Source of the DNA: Lachnospiraceae bacterium UBA4380
GTDB taxonomy: Bacteria > Bacillota > Clostridia > Lachnospirales > Lachnospiraceae
DNA length: 33,177 bases
Assembly: GCA_002390025.1 (NCBI GenBank)
Contig: DGRU01000140.1
Coordinates: forward strand, 2,585 to 35,761
Reading direction: 5' to 3'
This document shows, one piece after another, positions 7,383-13,985 of the stretch. Each line of letters opens with the position of its first letter. Positions within the stretch are counted from its first letter, which is position 1. Under the pieces are notes generated by a model. It did no database searches. It saw only the letters and a program-made list of their open reading frames with translations, and was not told the DNA's origin. The position numbers and the translations under genes are program-made.

Positions 7383-8591
7383 ATGGCAGACGAAATCAGA
7401 AACGAAACAACAGGAATGGCAGCAGCAACCGCGGAAGCTGCGGATCCCTTTGCAGGTCTTGAAGCGCCTGCGGCCCCTTCCCTTTCTTTCGGAGAGCCGG
7501 AGGCCGCAGCGGCCGTGCAGGCAGCACCCGCGCCTGCGGCAGTCCAGCAGCAGGAGCCTGAAGAGATTTCACTCAGCCCCGAAGAGATCAAAATGGTCGA
7601 TGCTTTTGTCAAGCAGATCGATATTACCAATACGCAGGCAGTCATGACCTACGGCGTGGGCACACAGAAAAAGATGGCGGACTTCTCCGAGAAGACTCTG
7701 GAGAGCGTCAAGACAAAGGACCTGGGCGAAGTGGGCGGCATGATCACCAGCCTGGTGACGGAGCTCAAAAACTTTGATGTGGAGGAAGAGGAGAAGGGTC
7801 TCTTCGGATTCTTCAAAAAAGGCGGCAACCGCATGCAGGAGATGAAGACCAAGTACAGCAAGGTCGAGACAAATGTGGATGCCATCACCAAAGAACTGGA
7901 GAAGCACCAGATCACTCTGATGAAGGATATAGATCTGCTCGACAGGATGTATGAGCTGAACCTGAGCTATTACAAAGAGCTCTCCATGTACATCCTCGCC
8001 GGCAAGAAGAAGCTCAAAGAAGCCCGTGAGGGAGAGCTGGCAGAGCTTCAGGCCAAGGCGCAGCGCAGCGGTCTTCCCGAGGACGCGCAGGCGGCCAAGG
8101 ACTATGCGGAGATGTGCGACCGCTTCGAGAAGAAGCTTCACGATCTGATGCTCACCAGGACTGTGGCAATGCAGACCGGCCCCCAGATCCGCATGATCCA
8201 GTCCTCGGATTCTGTCATGGCGGAAAAGATCCAATCCACGATCGTCAACACCATTCCCCTGTGGAAGAGCCAGATGGTCATCGCCATCGGCGTTGAGCAT
8301 GCCAATAAGGCGGCCCGCGCCCAGAGGGAGGTCACAGACATGACAAACGAACTTCTCAAGAAGAACGCGGATGCCCTCAAGATGGCAACCATTGAGACAG
8401 CCAAGGAATCCGAGCGCGGAATCGTTGATATCGAGACCCTCAAGCACACCAACGAGATGCTCATTTCGACCATGGACGAAGTGCTGGCCATCCAGACGGA
8501 AGGCAAACAGAAACGCCAGGAGGCTGAGGCGGAACTTGCCGGTATCGAGAGCCAGCTCCGCGAGAAAATGCTGCAGGCATCCAGGCTGTAA
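7383..8591 (+). CDS. telA: TelA family protein (toxic anion resistance)
   Basis: 402-residue cytoplasmic helical protein of the TelA/YaaN family, associated with tellurite and envelope-drug resistance; mechanism unknown. An Ala/Pro-rich N-terminal 60 residues precede the family region, which starts at LSPEEIKMVDAFVKQIDITNTQAVMTYG (shown only in part by its first words, about residues 60-87). Matching later segments include the KYSKVETNVD stretch, QTGPQIRMIQ and IPLWKSQMVIAIG, all typical of TelA. The start has a strong AGGAGG site (GGAAGGAGGAGACA-ATG). It is downstream of xpaC in the same transcript. The last codons are the first, diverged unit of a 20-bp tandem array that continues past the stop. 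Confidence 0.88.
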   Translation: MADEIRNETTGMAAATAEAADPFAGLEAPAAPSLSFGEPEAAAAVQAAPAPAAVQQQEPEEISLSPEEIKMVDAFVKQIDITNTQAVMTYGVGTQKKMADFSEKTLESVKTKDLGEVGGMITSLVTELKNFDVEEEEKGLFGFFKKGGNRMQEMKTKYSKVETNVDAITKELEKHQITLMKDIDLLDRMYELNLSYYKELSMYILAGKKKLKEAREGELAELQAKAQRSGLPEDAQAAKDYAEMCDRFEKKLHDLMLTRTVAMQTGPQIRMIQSSDSVMAEKIQSTIVNTIPLWKSQMVIAIGVEHANKAARAQREVTDMTNELLKKNADALKMATIETAKESERGIVDIETLKHTNEMLISTMDEVLAIQTEGKQKRQEAEAELAGIESQLREKMLQASRL

Positions 8592-8669
8592 AGATCACAC
8601 CCAGGATGTAAAGACCACATTCAGAATGTAAAGAACACATCCAGGATGTAAAGAACACATCCAGGATGT
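8577..8669 (+). repeat. 20-bp tandem array of palindromes starting at the telA stop
   Basis: Five units with exact 20-bp period carry 13-bp dyads at 8577-8589, 8597-8609, 8617-8629, 8637-8649 and 8657-8669, separated by AAAGAAC-like linkers. Units 4 and 5 are ACATCC-A-GGATGT (perfect). Unit 3 is ACATTC-A-GAATGT, perfect again through paired changes. Unit 2 has one mismatch, and unit 1 (the end of telA) has one mismatch plus a G-T pair. Each unit carries the TGTAA of the stop codon. Possible roles are tandem sites for a dimeric protein or an RNA hairpin series. Confidence 0.85.
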
Positions 8670-8722
8670 AAAACTCGGATCCGGACGGAATCAGGGCGTG
8701 GGGCGTAATAGTCCTCACGGGC

Positions 8723-8765
8723 AAAAGGCGCAGGCGGACAGAAGGTTGTTCCGTCTGCGCCTTTT
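8723..8765 (+). terminator. Rho-independent terminator of xpaC-telA
   Basis: AAAAGGCGCAGGCGG (8723-8737) pairs with CCGTCTGCGCCTTTT (8751-8765) over 15 bp with one G-U pair and a 13-base loop. The T run lies in the distal arm. Confidence 0.8.
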
Positions 8766-8900
8766 GGGATTTTATCCATTTTTGGGCAGGATACAGAGGG
8801 CACCGCCTTTTCCGCCGGAGGTTCTTGGTAAAATCAGTGAATTGGCCCCCACAAAAATGTGAAAAAATTGTGTAGAAAAAATGAGCATTTCATAGTATTA

Positions 8901-8906
8901 TATAAT
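8901..8906 (+). promoter_or_regulatory. -10 element upstream of the first L,D-transpeptidase gene
   Basis: A TATAAT lies in an AT-rich stretch 97 bases before the start codon. No good -35 is present at 16-18 bases, so an activator or another sigma factor may be involved. Confidence 0.4.
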
Positions 8907-8918
8907 GTACCCATGGAA

Positions 8919-8934
8919 TGTTTATCTATAAACA
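8919..8934 (+). promoter_or_regulatory. Perfect 7-bp dyad in the leader of the first transpeptidase gene
   Basis: TGTTTAT-CT-ATAAACA sits just downstream of the -10 element, where a repressor site or a 5' stabilising hairpin would be expected. Confidence 0.4.
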
Positions 8935-9002
8935 GCACTTATTAGCAGCGCAACAGTAAATCTTATTAATCCACGAACATTAAATTAGCAAGGAGGAATT
9001 TT

Positions 9003-10034
9003 ATGAAGAGAAGACTCGCATTGCTGTTTGTCGTAATTATGATTCTGTCATGCATGCCCGTTATGGCAGCGACTGCTCCGGCAGGTGCAGATGCGGCAGT
9101 TGAGAATGTTACGGCAAAAGCTACTAAGACCGGCTGGGTAAAGACCGGCAAATATTACAGATATTATTATGCAAGCGGCAAATACTACAAAAACACTGTC
9201 AAGAAGATCGAGAACAAGTATTTCGGATTCAGTGACAAGGGCTACCTCTGCTGCGGCTGGTTCAAGATCAAAAACATGACCTTCTACGGAAGTGTCAAGC
9301 TCGGCGCAAAGGGAATCGGTGTGGGCCAGATCCTGACCGGATACAGAAAGATCGGAAACGATTATTACTATCTGCATCCCCAGAAATGCGGTGCACGTGC
9401 CAGCGGCTTTATCCCGGTCGGCAAGAAACTGTACTACTTCAGCCCCGCCAACGGCAAGCAGCGCCGCACCAAGGGCTGGTTCTTCGTCGGCAACTACATG
9501 TACTATGTAAAGGCTGACGGCTCCATCGCAACCAACACCACGATCGACGGCTACAAGATCGGCGCAAACGGCGCTGTCTCCGATCCTTACGGCTATGACA
9601 AGAAGGCTCAGGGCTACAGCAGTGAGACCCGCTACATGGTTATGGTCGACAAGAGCAGACACTATGTCAACTTCTACAAGGGCTCCAAGGGCCACTGGGT
9701 AAACATCAAGAGAAACATCCTCTGCACAATCGGCAAGAAGTCCACTCCCACCAGATCCGGCAACTTCAAGGTTTCCCTCAAGGTCACCAAGAACGGCAAA
9801 TACGGACGTAAGGATTTCAGCGGCTGCACAGTATTCTACGCAGTCAGAATCAATGCAGGCAACTTCTTCCACTCTGTCCTTTACAGACTGGGATGCACAA
9901 ACCCCTACACGAGCTCTCCTAAAGATGCGACTCTGGGCAAGAACAAATCCAACAGCTGCATCCGCCTTCCTCTGGCAGATGCCAAGTTCATCTGGGACAA
10001 CATGGCTCGCGGTACCCGCGTCGTTGTCTACTAA
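9003..10034 (+). CDS. Secreted L,D-transpeptidase-like protein with cell-wall-binding repeats (copy 1)
   Basis: 343 residues. A signal peptide (KRR, then a hydrophobic core, with A-A-T near residue 22) is followed by aromatic/glycine repeats of the cell-wall-binding type (GWVKTGKYYRYYY, GYLCCGWFKI, GYRKIGNDYYYLHP, KGWFFVGNYMYYV; about 40-190). The C-terminal 130 residues form a YkuD-type domain that would cross-link peptidoglycan stem peptides outside the membrane. The catalytic cysteine is in SNSCIRL and an upstream histidine is in FFHSVLY. The usual [S/T]-H/K-G-C motif has Ser in place of Gly before the Cys, in both copies. The domain ends GTRVVVY, typical of clostridial members. AAGGAGGA precedes the ATG. 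The next gene is its paralogue with long near-identical DNA stretches, so this is a recent tandem duplication. Confidence 0.85.
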   Translation: MKRRLALLFVVIMILSCMPVMAATAPAGADAAVENVTAKATKTGWVKTGKYYRYYYASGKYYKNTVKKIENKYFGFSDKGYLCCGWFKIKNMTFYGSVKLGAKGIGVGQILTGYRKIGNDYYYLHPQKCGARASGFIPVGKKLYYFSPANGKQRRTKGWFFVGNYMYYVKADGSIATNTTIDGYKIGANGAVSDPYGYDKKAQGYSSETRYMVMVDKSRHYVNFYKGSKGHWVNIKRNILCTIGKKSTPTRSGNFKVSLKVTKNGKYGRKDFSGCTVFYAVRINAGNFFHSVLYRLGCTNPYTSSPKDATLGKNKSNSCIRLPLADAKFIWDNMARGTRVVVY

Positions 10035-10136
10035 TTCAGTCTGACACTTCAGCCCGACGAGTTAGTTTGACAATTCAGTCTGACACTTCAGCCCGACGAG
10101 TTAGTTTGACAATTCAGTTTGACAATTTAGTTTGAC
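10033..10136 (+). repeat. 13-bp repeats with 39-bp higher-order unit between the two transpeptidase genes
   Basis: Eight consecutive 13-base units fill the space from the stop codon of copy 1 to the ribosome site of copy 2. Units 1-3 (AATTCAGTCTGAC, ACTTCAGCCCGAC, GAGTTAGTTTGAC) are repeated exactly as units 4-6, giving a 39-bp period; units 7 and 8 are AATTCAGTTTGAC and AATTTAGTTTGAC. No separate promoter is evident, so the genes are probably co-transcribed. Confidence 0.9.
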
Positions 10137-10146
10137 GAGGAGTTAT

Positions 10147-11184
10147 ATGAAGAAAAGATTAATAACACTGCTTACTGTGCTGATGATGCTGATTCTGTCC
10201 TGTACTCCCGTTATGGCCTATACAGCGGAAGCTCAGGCAGATGCTGCTGCAGAGACAGAAACTGTGACGCCGCAGGCCACAGCAACCGGCTGGGTGAAAA
10301 CCGGCAAGTATTACAGATATTACTATGCAAGCGGCAAGTACTACGCAAATACTGTCAAGAAGATCGAGAACAAGTATTTCGGATTCAATGCAAACGGCTA
10401 CCTCTGCTGCGGCTGGTTCAAGATCAAAAGTGTGACCTATTACGCCAGTGTCAAGCTCGGCGCAAAGGGAATCGGTGTGGGCCAGATCCTGACCGGATAC
10501 AGAAAGATCGGAAACGATTACTATTATCTCCATCCCAAAAAGGGAGGCGCGCGTGCCAGCGGCTTTATCACAGTCGGCAAGAAGCTGTACTACTTCAGCC
10601 CTAATGATGGCAAACAGCGCCGCACCAAAGGCTGGTTCTTCATCGGCAACGTTATGTACTATGTAAAGGCTGATGGCTCCATTGCAACCAATACCACGAT
10701 CGATGGCTACAAGATCGGTGCGGACGGCGCAGTCAGAGACGTTCACGGCATGGACAAGAAGGCGCAGGGCTACAGCTCCAGTACCCGCTACCTGATCCTG
10801 GTGAACAAGAGCAAACACGAAGTCAATGCCTACAAGGGCGCCAAGGGCAGCTGGACATGTGTCCGCAGGGCAATGCGCTGTACCATCGGCAAGAGTTCTA
10901 CACCGACTCCGTCCGGAAGCTTCCGTCTTGATCACAAGAGCTCCAAGGCATATGGCTATAAGGACTTCAACGGTTCAACAGTCTTCTATGCGACCAGAAT
11001 CACAGCAGGAAACTATTTCCATTCGGTTCTGTACAAGAAGTACTGCAGAAATCCCTACACGCATTCTCCTAAGGATTCCACTCTTGGAAAGAACAGATCC
11101 AACAGCTGTATCCGCCTGAAACTGGAAGATGCCAAGTACATCCACCAGGTAACACCCAAGAATACTCGTGTTATCGTCTACTGA
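10147..11184 (+). CDS. Secreted L,D-transpeptidase-like protein with cell-wall-binding repeats (copy 2)
   Basis: 345 residues with the same plan as copy 1: signal peptide (KKR, hydrophobic core, PVMAYTA), an Ala/Glu/Thr-rich spacer, aromatic cell-wall-binding repeats, then a YkuD-type domain with FHSVLYKKYC and SNSCIRLKLEDA, ending NTRVIVY. It should act on peptidoglycan outside the membrane, with the same unusual Ser before the catalytic Cys. The ATG at 10147 is chosen because GAGGAG precedes it; a TTG at 10132 falls inside the repeat array. The repeat region is much closer to copy 1 than the linker between repeats and catalytic domain, which suggests partial gene conversion or selection. 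The transcript ends at the hairpin at 11231-11274. Confidence 0.85.
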   Translation: MKKRLITLLTVLMMLILSCTPVMAYTAEAQADAAAETETVTPQATATGWVKTGKYYRYYYASGKYYANTVKKIENKYFGFNANGYLCCGWFKIKSVTYYASVKLGAKGIGVGQILTGYRKIGNDYYYLHPKKGGARASGFITVGKKLYYFSPNDGKQRRTKGWFFIGNVMYYVKADGSIATNTTIDGYKIGADGAVRDVHGMDKKAQGYSSSTRYLILVNKSKHEVNAYKGAKGSWTCVRRAMRCTIGKSSTPTPSGSFRLDHKSSKAYGYKDFNGSTVFYATRITAGNYFHSVLYKKYCRNPYTHSPKDSTLGKNRSNSCIRLKLEDAKYIHQVTPKNTRVIVY

Positions 11185-11230
11185 TCCTAAGATTTACTGA
11201 AAAAGCTGCACATAGATAAATGAGATCAAA

Positions 11231-11274
11231 AAGAGCCCTCCGGCGCCATGCATGGTTCCGGAGGGTTCTTTTTG
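11231..11274 (+). terminator. Terminator of the L,D-transpeptidase pair
   Basis: AAGAGCCCTCCGG (11231-11243) pairs with CCGGAGGGTTCTT (11258-11270), with one G-U pair, followed by a run of T to 11273. Confidence 0.8.
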
Positions 11275-11465
11275 TCAGTCCGGTCTGCAGGGGCAGACCG
11301 TATTATCATCTCTGCAGTCGACGATGTCACAGGCAGTCAGTCCGGTCTGCCGGGCAGACCGCAGACCATAATGTAATCTCCGCAGTCTGCAGTCTCACAG
11401 GCTGTCAGTCCAGTCTGCCCAGGCAGACCATAATGTAATCTCCGCAGTCTACAATGTCGTAGGTC
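11274..11465 (-). repeat. Three tandem copies of the 3' end of the GtrII-like gene
   Basis: Units at 11274-11335, 11336-11403 and 11404-11465 each begin (plus strand) GTCAGTCC, then a hairpin, then CTCYGCAGTC. The third unit is the real end of the gene: its TCA at 11405-11407 is the stop codon on the minus strand. Units 1 and 2 are downstream copies of about the last 19 codons plus the stop. Each has an internal dyad; unit 2 is perfect (GGTCTGCC-G-GGCAGACC). Confidence 0.8.
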
Positions 11466-13060
11466 GTCATGCCGAGCTCTCTGGCCTTCTCATAATAGGG
11501 TTCGCGGTCGGAAGCTGTGAGCGGTGCGATGACATCAAAATCGTAACCGTAGTAGGCGAGGAAGTTCTTCATGAGCTCGCCGTCAAACTGTACGTTGTAC
11601 CAGTCGATGGCGCTGGAAACGGTGGTCTGCACAAGCGCGGGGGATTTCCAGGTCTCTGTGCCGTCGATCTTATGGCGGATCCTGCGGAACAGATTGCTGT
11701 TCCAGGTTCCCTCCATGCTGTGGGTGGCGGCATAAGACGCATCGCCGTTGGAAAAATCTCCCACAAAGACGAGGGGCTTGGTGGTGTCAAATTCATCCGT
11801 CAGTTTGTAGCCGATCTGCTGCATGACAGCGGCCTCGTTGTCATACCGCTGGTTGTTGAGTGCCAGGAAGCGGTGAAGGTGGGCCGCCTGCCGCCAGGTG
11901 ATAAACAGCAGGAGGACCAGGCCGCAGCGGCCGATGATCAGGGGGAAACGCCTGTTTTTCAGAATGCCGGTGTTGATCAGGTCGTAAAAGGTTTCCGCGT
12001 GCAGGTAGAAGACGAAGGCACAGAAGACCATCAGCGTGATGGCTGTCCGGTAGTACATGACAGATCCCTGGATGATCGAGATCAGGAACAGGGAGATTCC
12101 GATGCAGATCCCCAAAAAGATGGGCAGGAGCGATTTGTTCCTGAATGCCAGGCAGAAGCAGCGGATGGCAAAGAGGATGGTGCAGATGATAAAAATCGTG
12201 ATCGGGAGATTGATCAGGGCAGCCACACCGTAGTCGACCAGGATTCCCTTGAAGACCGAGACGAACTGCCGGCCAAGCGTGGATCCCTTCCAGGAGATGG
12301 TGGTTGCGCCGGTATGCTTGAGCTTCAAATGCAGCACAGCCATGATCGTGTAGCCGATGACGAGGCGCAGGATGAAGGCAATGATGAGGGGGATCGCAAA
12401 GCGCACACCCTCAAAAAACCAGGCGGTCCTGCGGTCGGAAGAGGACCTGTGCATGCAGTAGCGGTAGAACAGGACGATCAGTACGACGGTGATATAAACA
12501 GGGGCGATGGACTCTGCACTGGAGATGACCGGCGTGAGCAGTACTCCCGTGATCAGCAGTGTGCGTGTCTGTGCGGGGAAGGAATCCTCCCGGCAGGTGA
12601 GCAGCCACAGTATGAGCATGAAGCAGCAGAAATAATCGCCGGGAACGATGATGGTACCGCCGCAGGTAAATTCCCAGATCTCACAGATGATCGGATAGGT
12701 GATGAAAGAGCAGGCGGCAATCGTATAGAGCAGTACCCGTTCCCGCCTGCCGTTGATGAAATAGAGCAGGCAGGCAAAGGCTGTTCCTGCCAGCATCAGA
12801 AAGCAGCAGGACAGGAACTTGTCCAGAAAGGGGACACAGTCTCCGAAGGAAAACACCTTTTTCCAGAGGACGGCACCCCAGCGGAGTTCCGCCAGCCAGA
12901 CGGTCTCATCAACATATTTGAAGGTGGCAAGATCATCGGCACCGACTGTGCGGTTGAGCATGGAAAAGCCGTAGGCACCGAAGGTGTAAAAAAGCAGGGG
13001 GATCCAATAGGACTTCCTGCTTGTGATTTTTTCGGAGAATTCTTTTATAAGAGCATTCAT
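11405..13060 (-). CDS. GtrII-like polytopic membrane glycosyltransferase
   Basis: 551 residues, about eleven to twelve hydrophobic segments, then a soluble C-terminal domain of about 140 residues. The layout and motifs early in the protein (NRTVGADDLATF, WLAELRWGAVLWKKV) match the glucosyltransferase-domain (GtrII/GtrV-like, GT-C fold) family, which transfers sugar from undecaprenyl-phosphate to a glycan outside the membrane. The acidic pair DD near residue 43 in the first outer loop is the likely catalytic region, as in GT-C enzymes. The ATG at 13060 is chosen because AAAGGAA precedes it; a longer frame to 13174 adds a low-complexity, unlikely N-terminus. It is the last gene of the minus-strand set, 25 bases after the second EamA-like gene. 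Its 3' end is tandemly duplicated beyond the stop. Confidence 0.78.
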   Translation of the reverse strand: MNALIKEFSEKITSRKSYWIPLLFYTFGAYGFSMLNRTVGADDLATFKYVDETVWLAELRWGAVLWKKVFSFGDCVPFLDKFLSCCFLMLAGTAFACLLYFINGRRERVLLYTIAACSFITYPIICEIWEFTCGGTIIVPGDYFCCFMLILWLLTCREDSFPAQTRTLLITGVLLTPVISSAESIAPVYITVVLIVLFYRYCMHRSSSDRRTAWFFEGVRFAIPLIIAFILRLVIGYTIMAVLHLKLKHTGATTISWKGSTLGRQFVSVFKGILVDYGVAALINLPITIFIICTILFAIRCFCLAFRNKSLLPIFLGICIGISLFLISIIQGSVMYYRTAITLMVFCAFVFYLHAETFYDLINTGILKNRRFPLIIGRCGLVLLLFITWRQAAHLHRFLALNNQRYDNEAAVMQQIGYKLTDEFDTTKPLVFVGDFSNGDASYAATHSMEGTWNSNLFRRIRHKIDGTETWKSPALVQTTVSSAIDWYNVQFDGELMKNFLAYYGYDFDVIAPLTASDREPYYEKARELGMTTYDIVDCGDYIMVCLGRLD

Positions 13061-13085
13061 GGCGTGATTCCTTTCGGTGGGCGGA

Positions 13086-13442
13086 TCAAAGCCGGGAGAT
13101 GATGACGCCTGCGATGATGATGGCGACGCCGAGCACTTTCCTCGCAGACACTTTTTCCTTGAGGATAAGGGCACCCATCACAAAGACCCATACGAAGCTG
13201 GTGGCAGTGATGCAGGGCATGACAGAGAGCGGTACATGGCGCAGAGCCACCTGGTTGATGGCCAGGGTCAGGAAGAGGAGGCCGTAGGAGACAATGACGC
13301 GGATATTCAGAAATTTGCTGAAAAATCCCTTTTCGCCGGTGGTATTTGCCTGGGTTTTGAGCAGGATCTGGCTCAGCGCGGTGATGAATGCGCCGAAGAT
13401 GGCGGCTGCGTAGCAGACCTGGGGGGTGAGAAGATTGGACAT
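13086..13442 (-). CDS. Small EamA/SMR-like membrane protein (flippase subunit 2)
   Basis: 118 residues, four hydrophobic segments, the size and pattern of SMR/EamA half-proteins such as ArnE/ArnF. It contains ALSQILLKTQAN, LAINQVALRHVPLSVMPCI and, near the end, GALILKEKVSARKVLGVAIIIAGV, a common EamA C-terminal pattern (E-K-x-xxx-x-xG). The likely role, with its partner, is moving a polyprenyl-phosphate-linked sugar across the membrane. The ATG at 13442 has AGAGGTAA upstream and lies seven bases after the stop of the partner gene, so translation is probably coupled. Confidence 0.78.
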   Translation of the reverse strand: MSNLLTPQVCYAAAIFGAFITALSQILLKTQANTTGEKGFFSKFLNIRVIVSYGLLFLTLAINQVALRHVPLSVMPCITATSFVWVFVMGALILKEKVSARKVLGVAIIIAGVIISRL

Positions 13443-13449
13443 TTGAATG

Positions 13450-13824
13450 TTACCTCTTTTTGCCGTGCTCATCAGATACGCTGATCACCATTCCCAGACA
13501 GATCACAGCGATGCCGATGATCTGTTTGACAGTGATGACCTCATGGAAGATCAGGGTGGACCAGACAAACAGCAGAACATAGCTGAAGCCCCGCCGCAGG
13601 TATGCGGTGGTCAGAGGGATGCGTTCCAGGATCAGCTGCCAGCAGACTGCGTAAATGCCCAGGATGGCCACGGCCAGTCCGAACCAGAAAAAATAGCCTG
13701 CGGAAAAGGGTTCGTAGTTATTAGAGCCGATCTTGAGGCAGGGGGAAGTCAGGCTCTCCATAAAAACAGCGAAAGCGGCGAGCAGGAATACATTTCGCCG
13801 CTTGTCAAGAAAGTTTTTGAGCAA
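13450..13824 (-). CDS. Small EamA/SMR-like membrane protein (flippase subunit 1)
   Basis: 124 residues, four hydrophobic segments. It contains a conserved LILERIPLTTAYLRRGFSY segment and STLIFHEVITVKQIIGIAVI, the same EamA pattern as its neighbour but diverged, as expected for the two chains of a heterodimer like ArnE/ArnF. The TTG at 13824 is chosen because a strong GGAGG lies eight bases before it; a GTG at 13845 would place that site inside the gene. The gene is 158 bases downstream of the ATP-grasp gene, a gap mostly filled by a 15-bp repeat array. Confidence 0.75.
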   Translation of the reverse strand: MLKNFLDKRRNVFLLAAFAVFMESLTSPCLKIGSNNYEPFSAGYFFWFGLAVAILGIYAVCWQLILERIPLTTAYLRRGFSYVLLFVWSTLIFHEVITVKQIIGIAVICLGMVISVSDEHGKKR

Positions 13825-13881
13825 ATCAAATACCTCCGCACACACCCCGGGAGGTGTGGTCAGTAACTATTGTCAGAGCAG

Positions 13882-13985
13882 ATGGATCGGGTGCCGCTCG
13901 CCCGGTTGTCACTCAATTGGGTGCCGCTCGATTGGGCGTCAATCGATCGGGTATGCCCGTCTGGCTGTCACTCGATTGGGCGTCA
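13882..13985 (-). repeat. 15-bp minisatellite starting at the ATP-grasp stop codon
   Basis: On the minus strand seven units run from the stop codon: TGACGCCCAATCGAG, TGACAGCCAGACGGG, CATACCCGATCGAT (14 bases), TGACGCCCAATCGAG, CGGCACCCAATTGAG, TGACAACCGGGCGAG and CGGCACCCGATCCAT. The TGA of unit 1 is the stop codon, and several units carry TGA at the same place. It fills most of the gap to the EamA-like gene. Confidence 0.8.

Larger units (their letters stand above)
8592..9002 (+). other. Intergenic region between telA and the first transpeptidase gene
   Basis: About 410 bases with no supported gene. It holds the end of the 20-bp array, the telA terminator, an AT-rich promoter zone near 8850-8906 and a dyad at 8919-8934. 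The stretch 8766-8850 shows nothing recognisable. Confidence 0.6.

Noticed and set aside
8577..8669. CRISPR-like array
   Set aside because: The units are 20 bp with 7-base linkers that are themselves repeated; there are no unique spacers and no cas genes.
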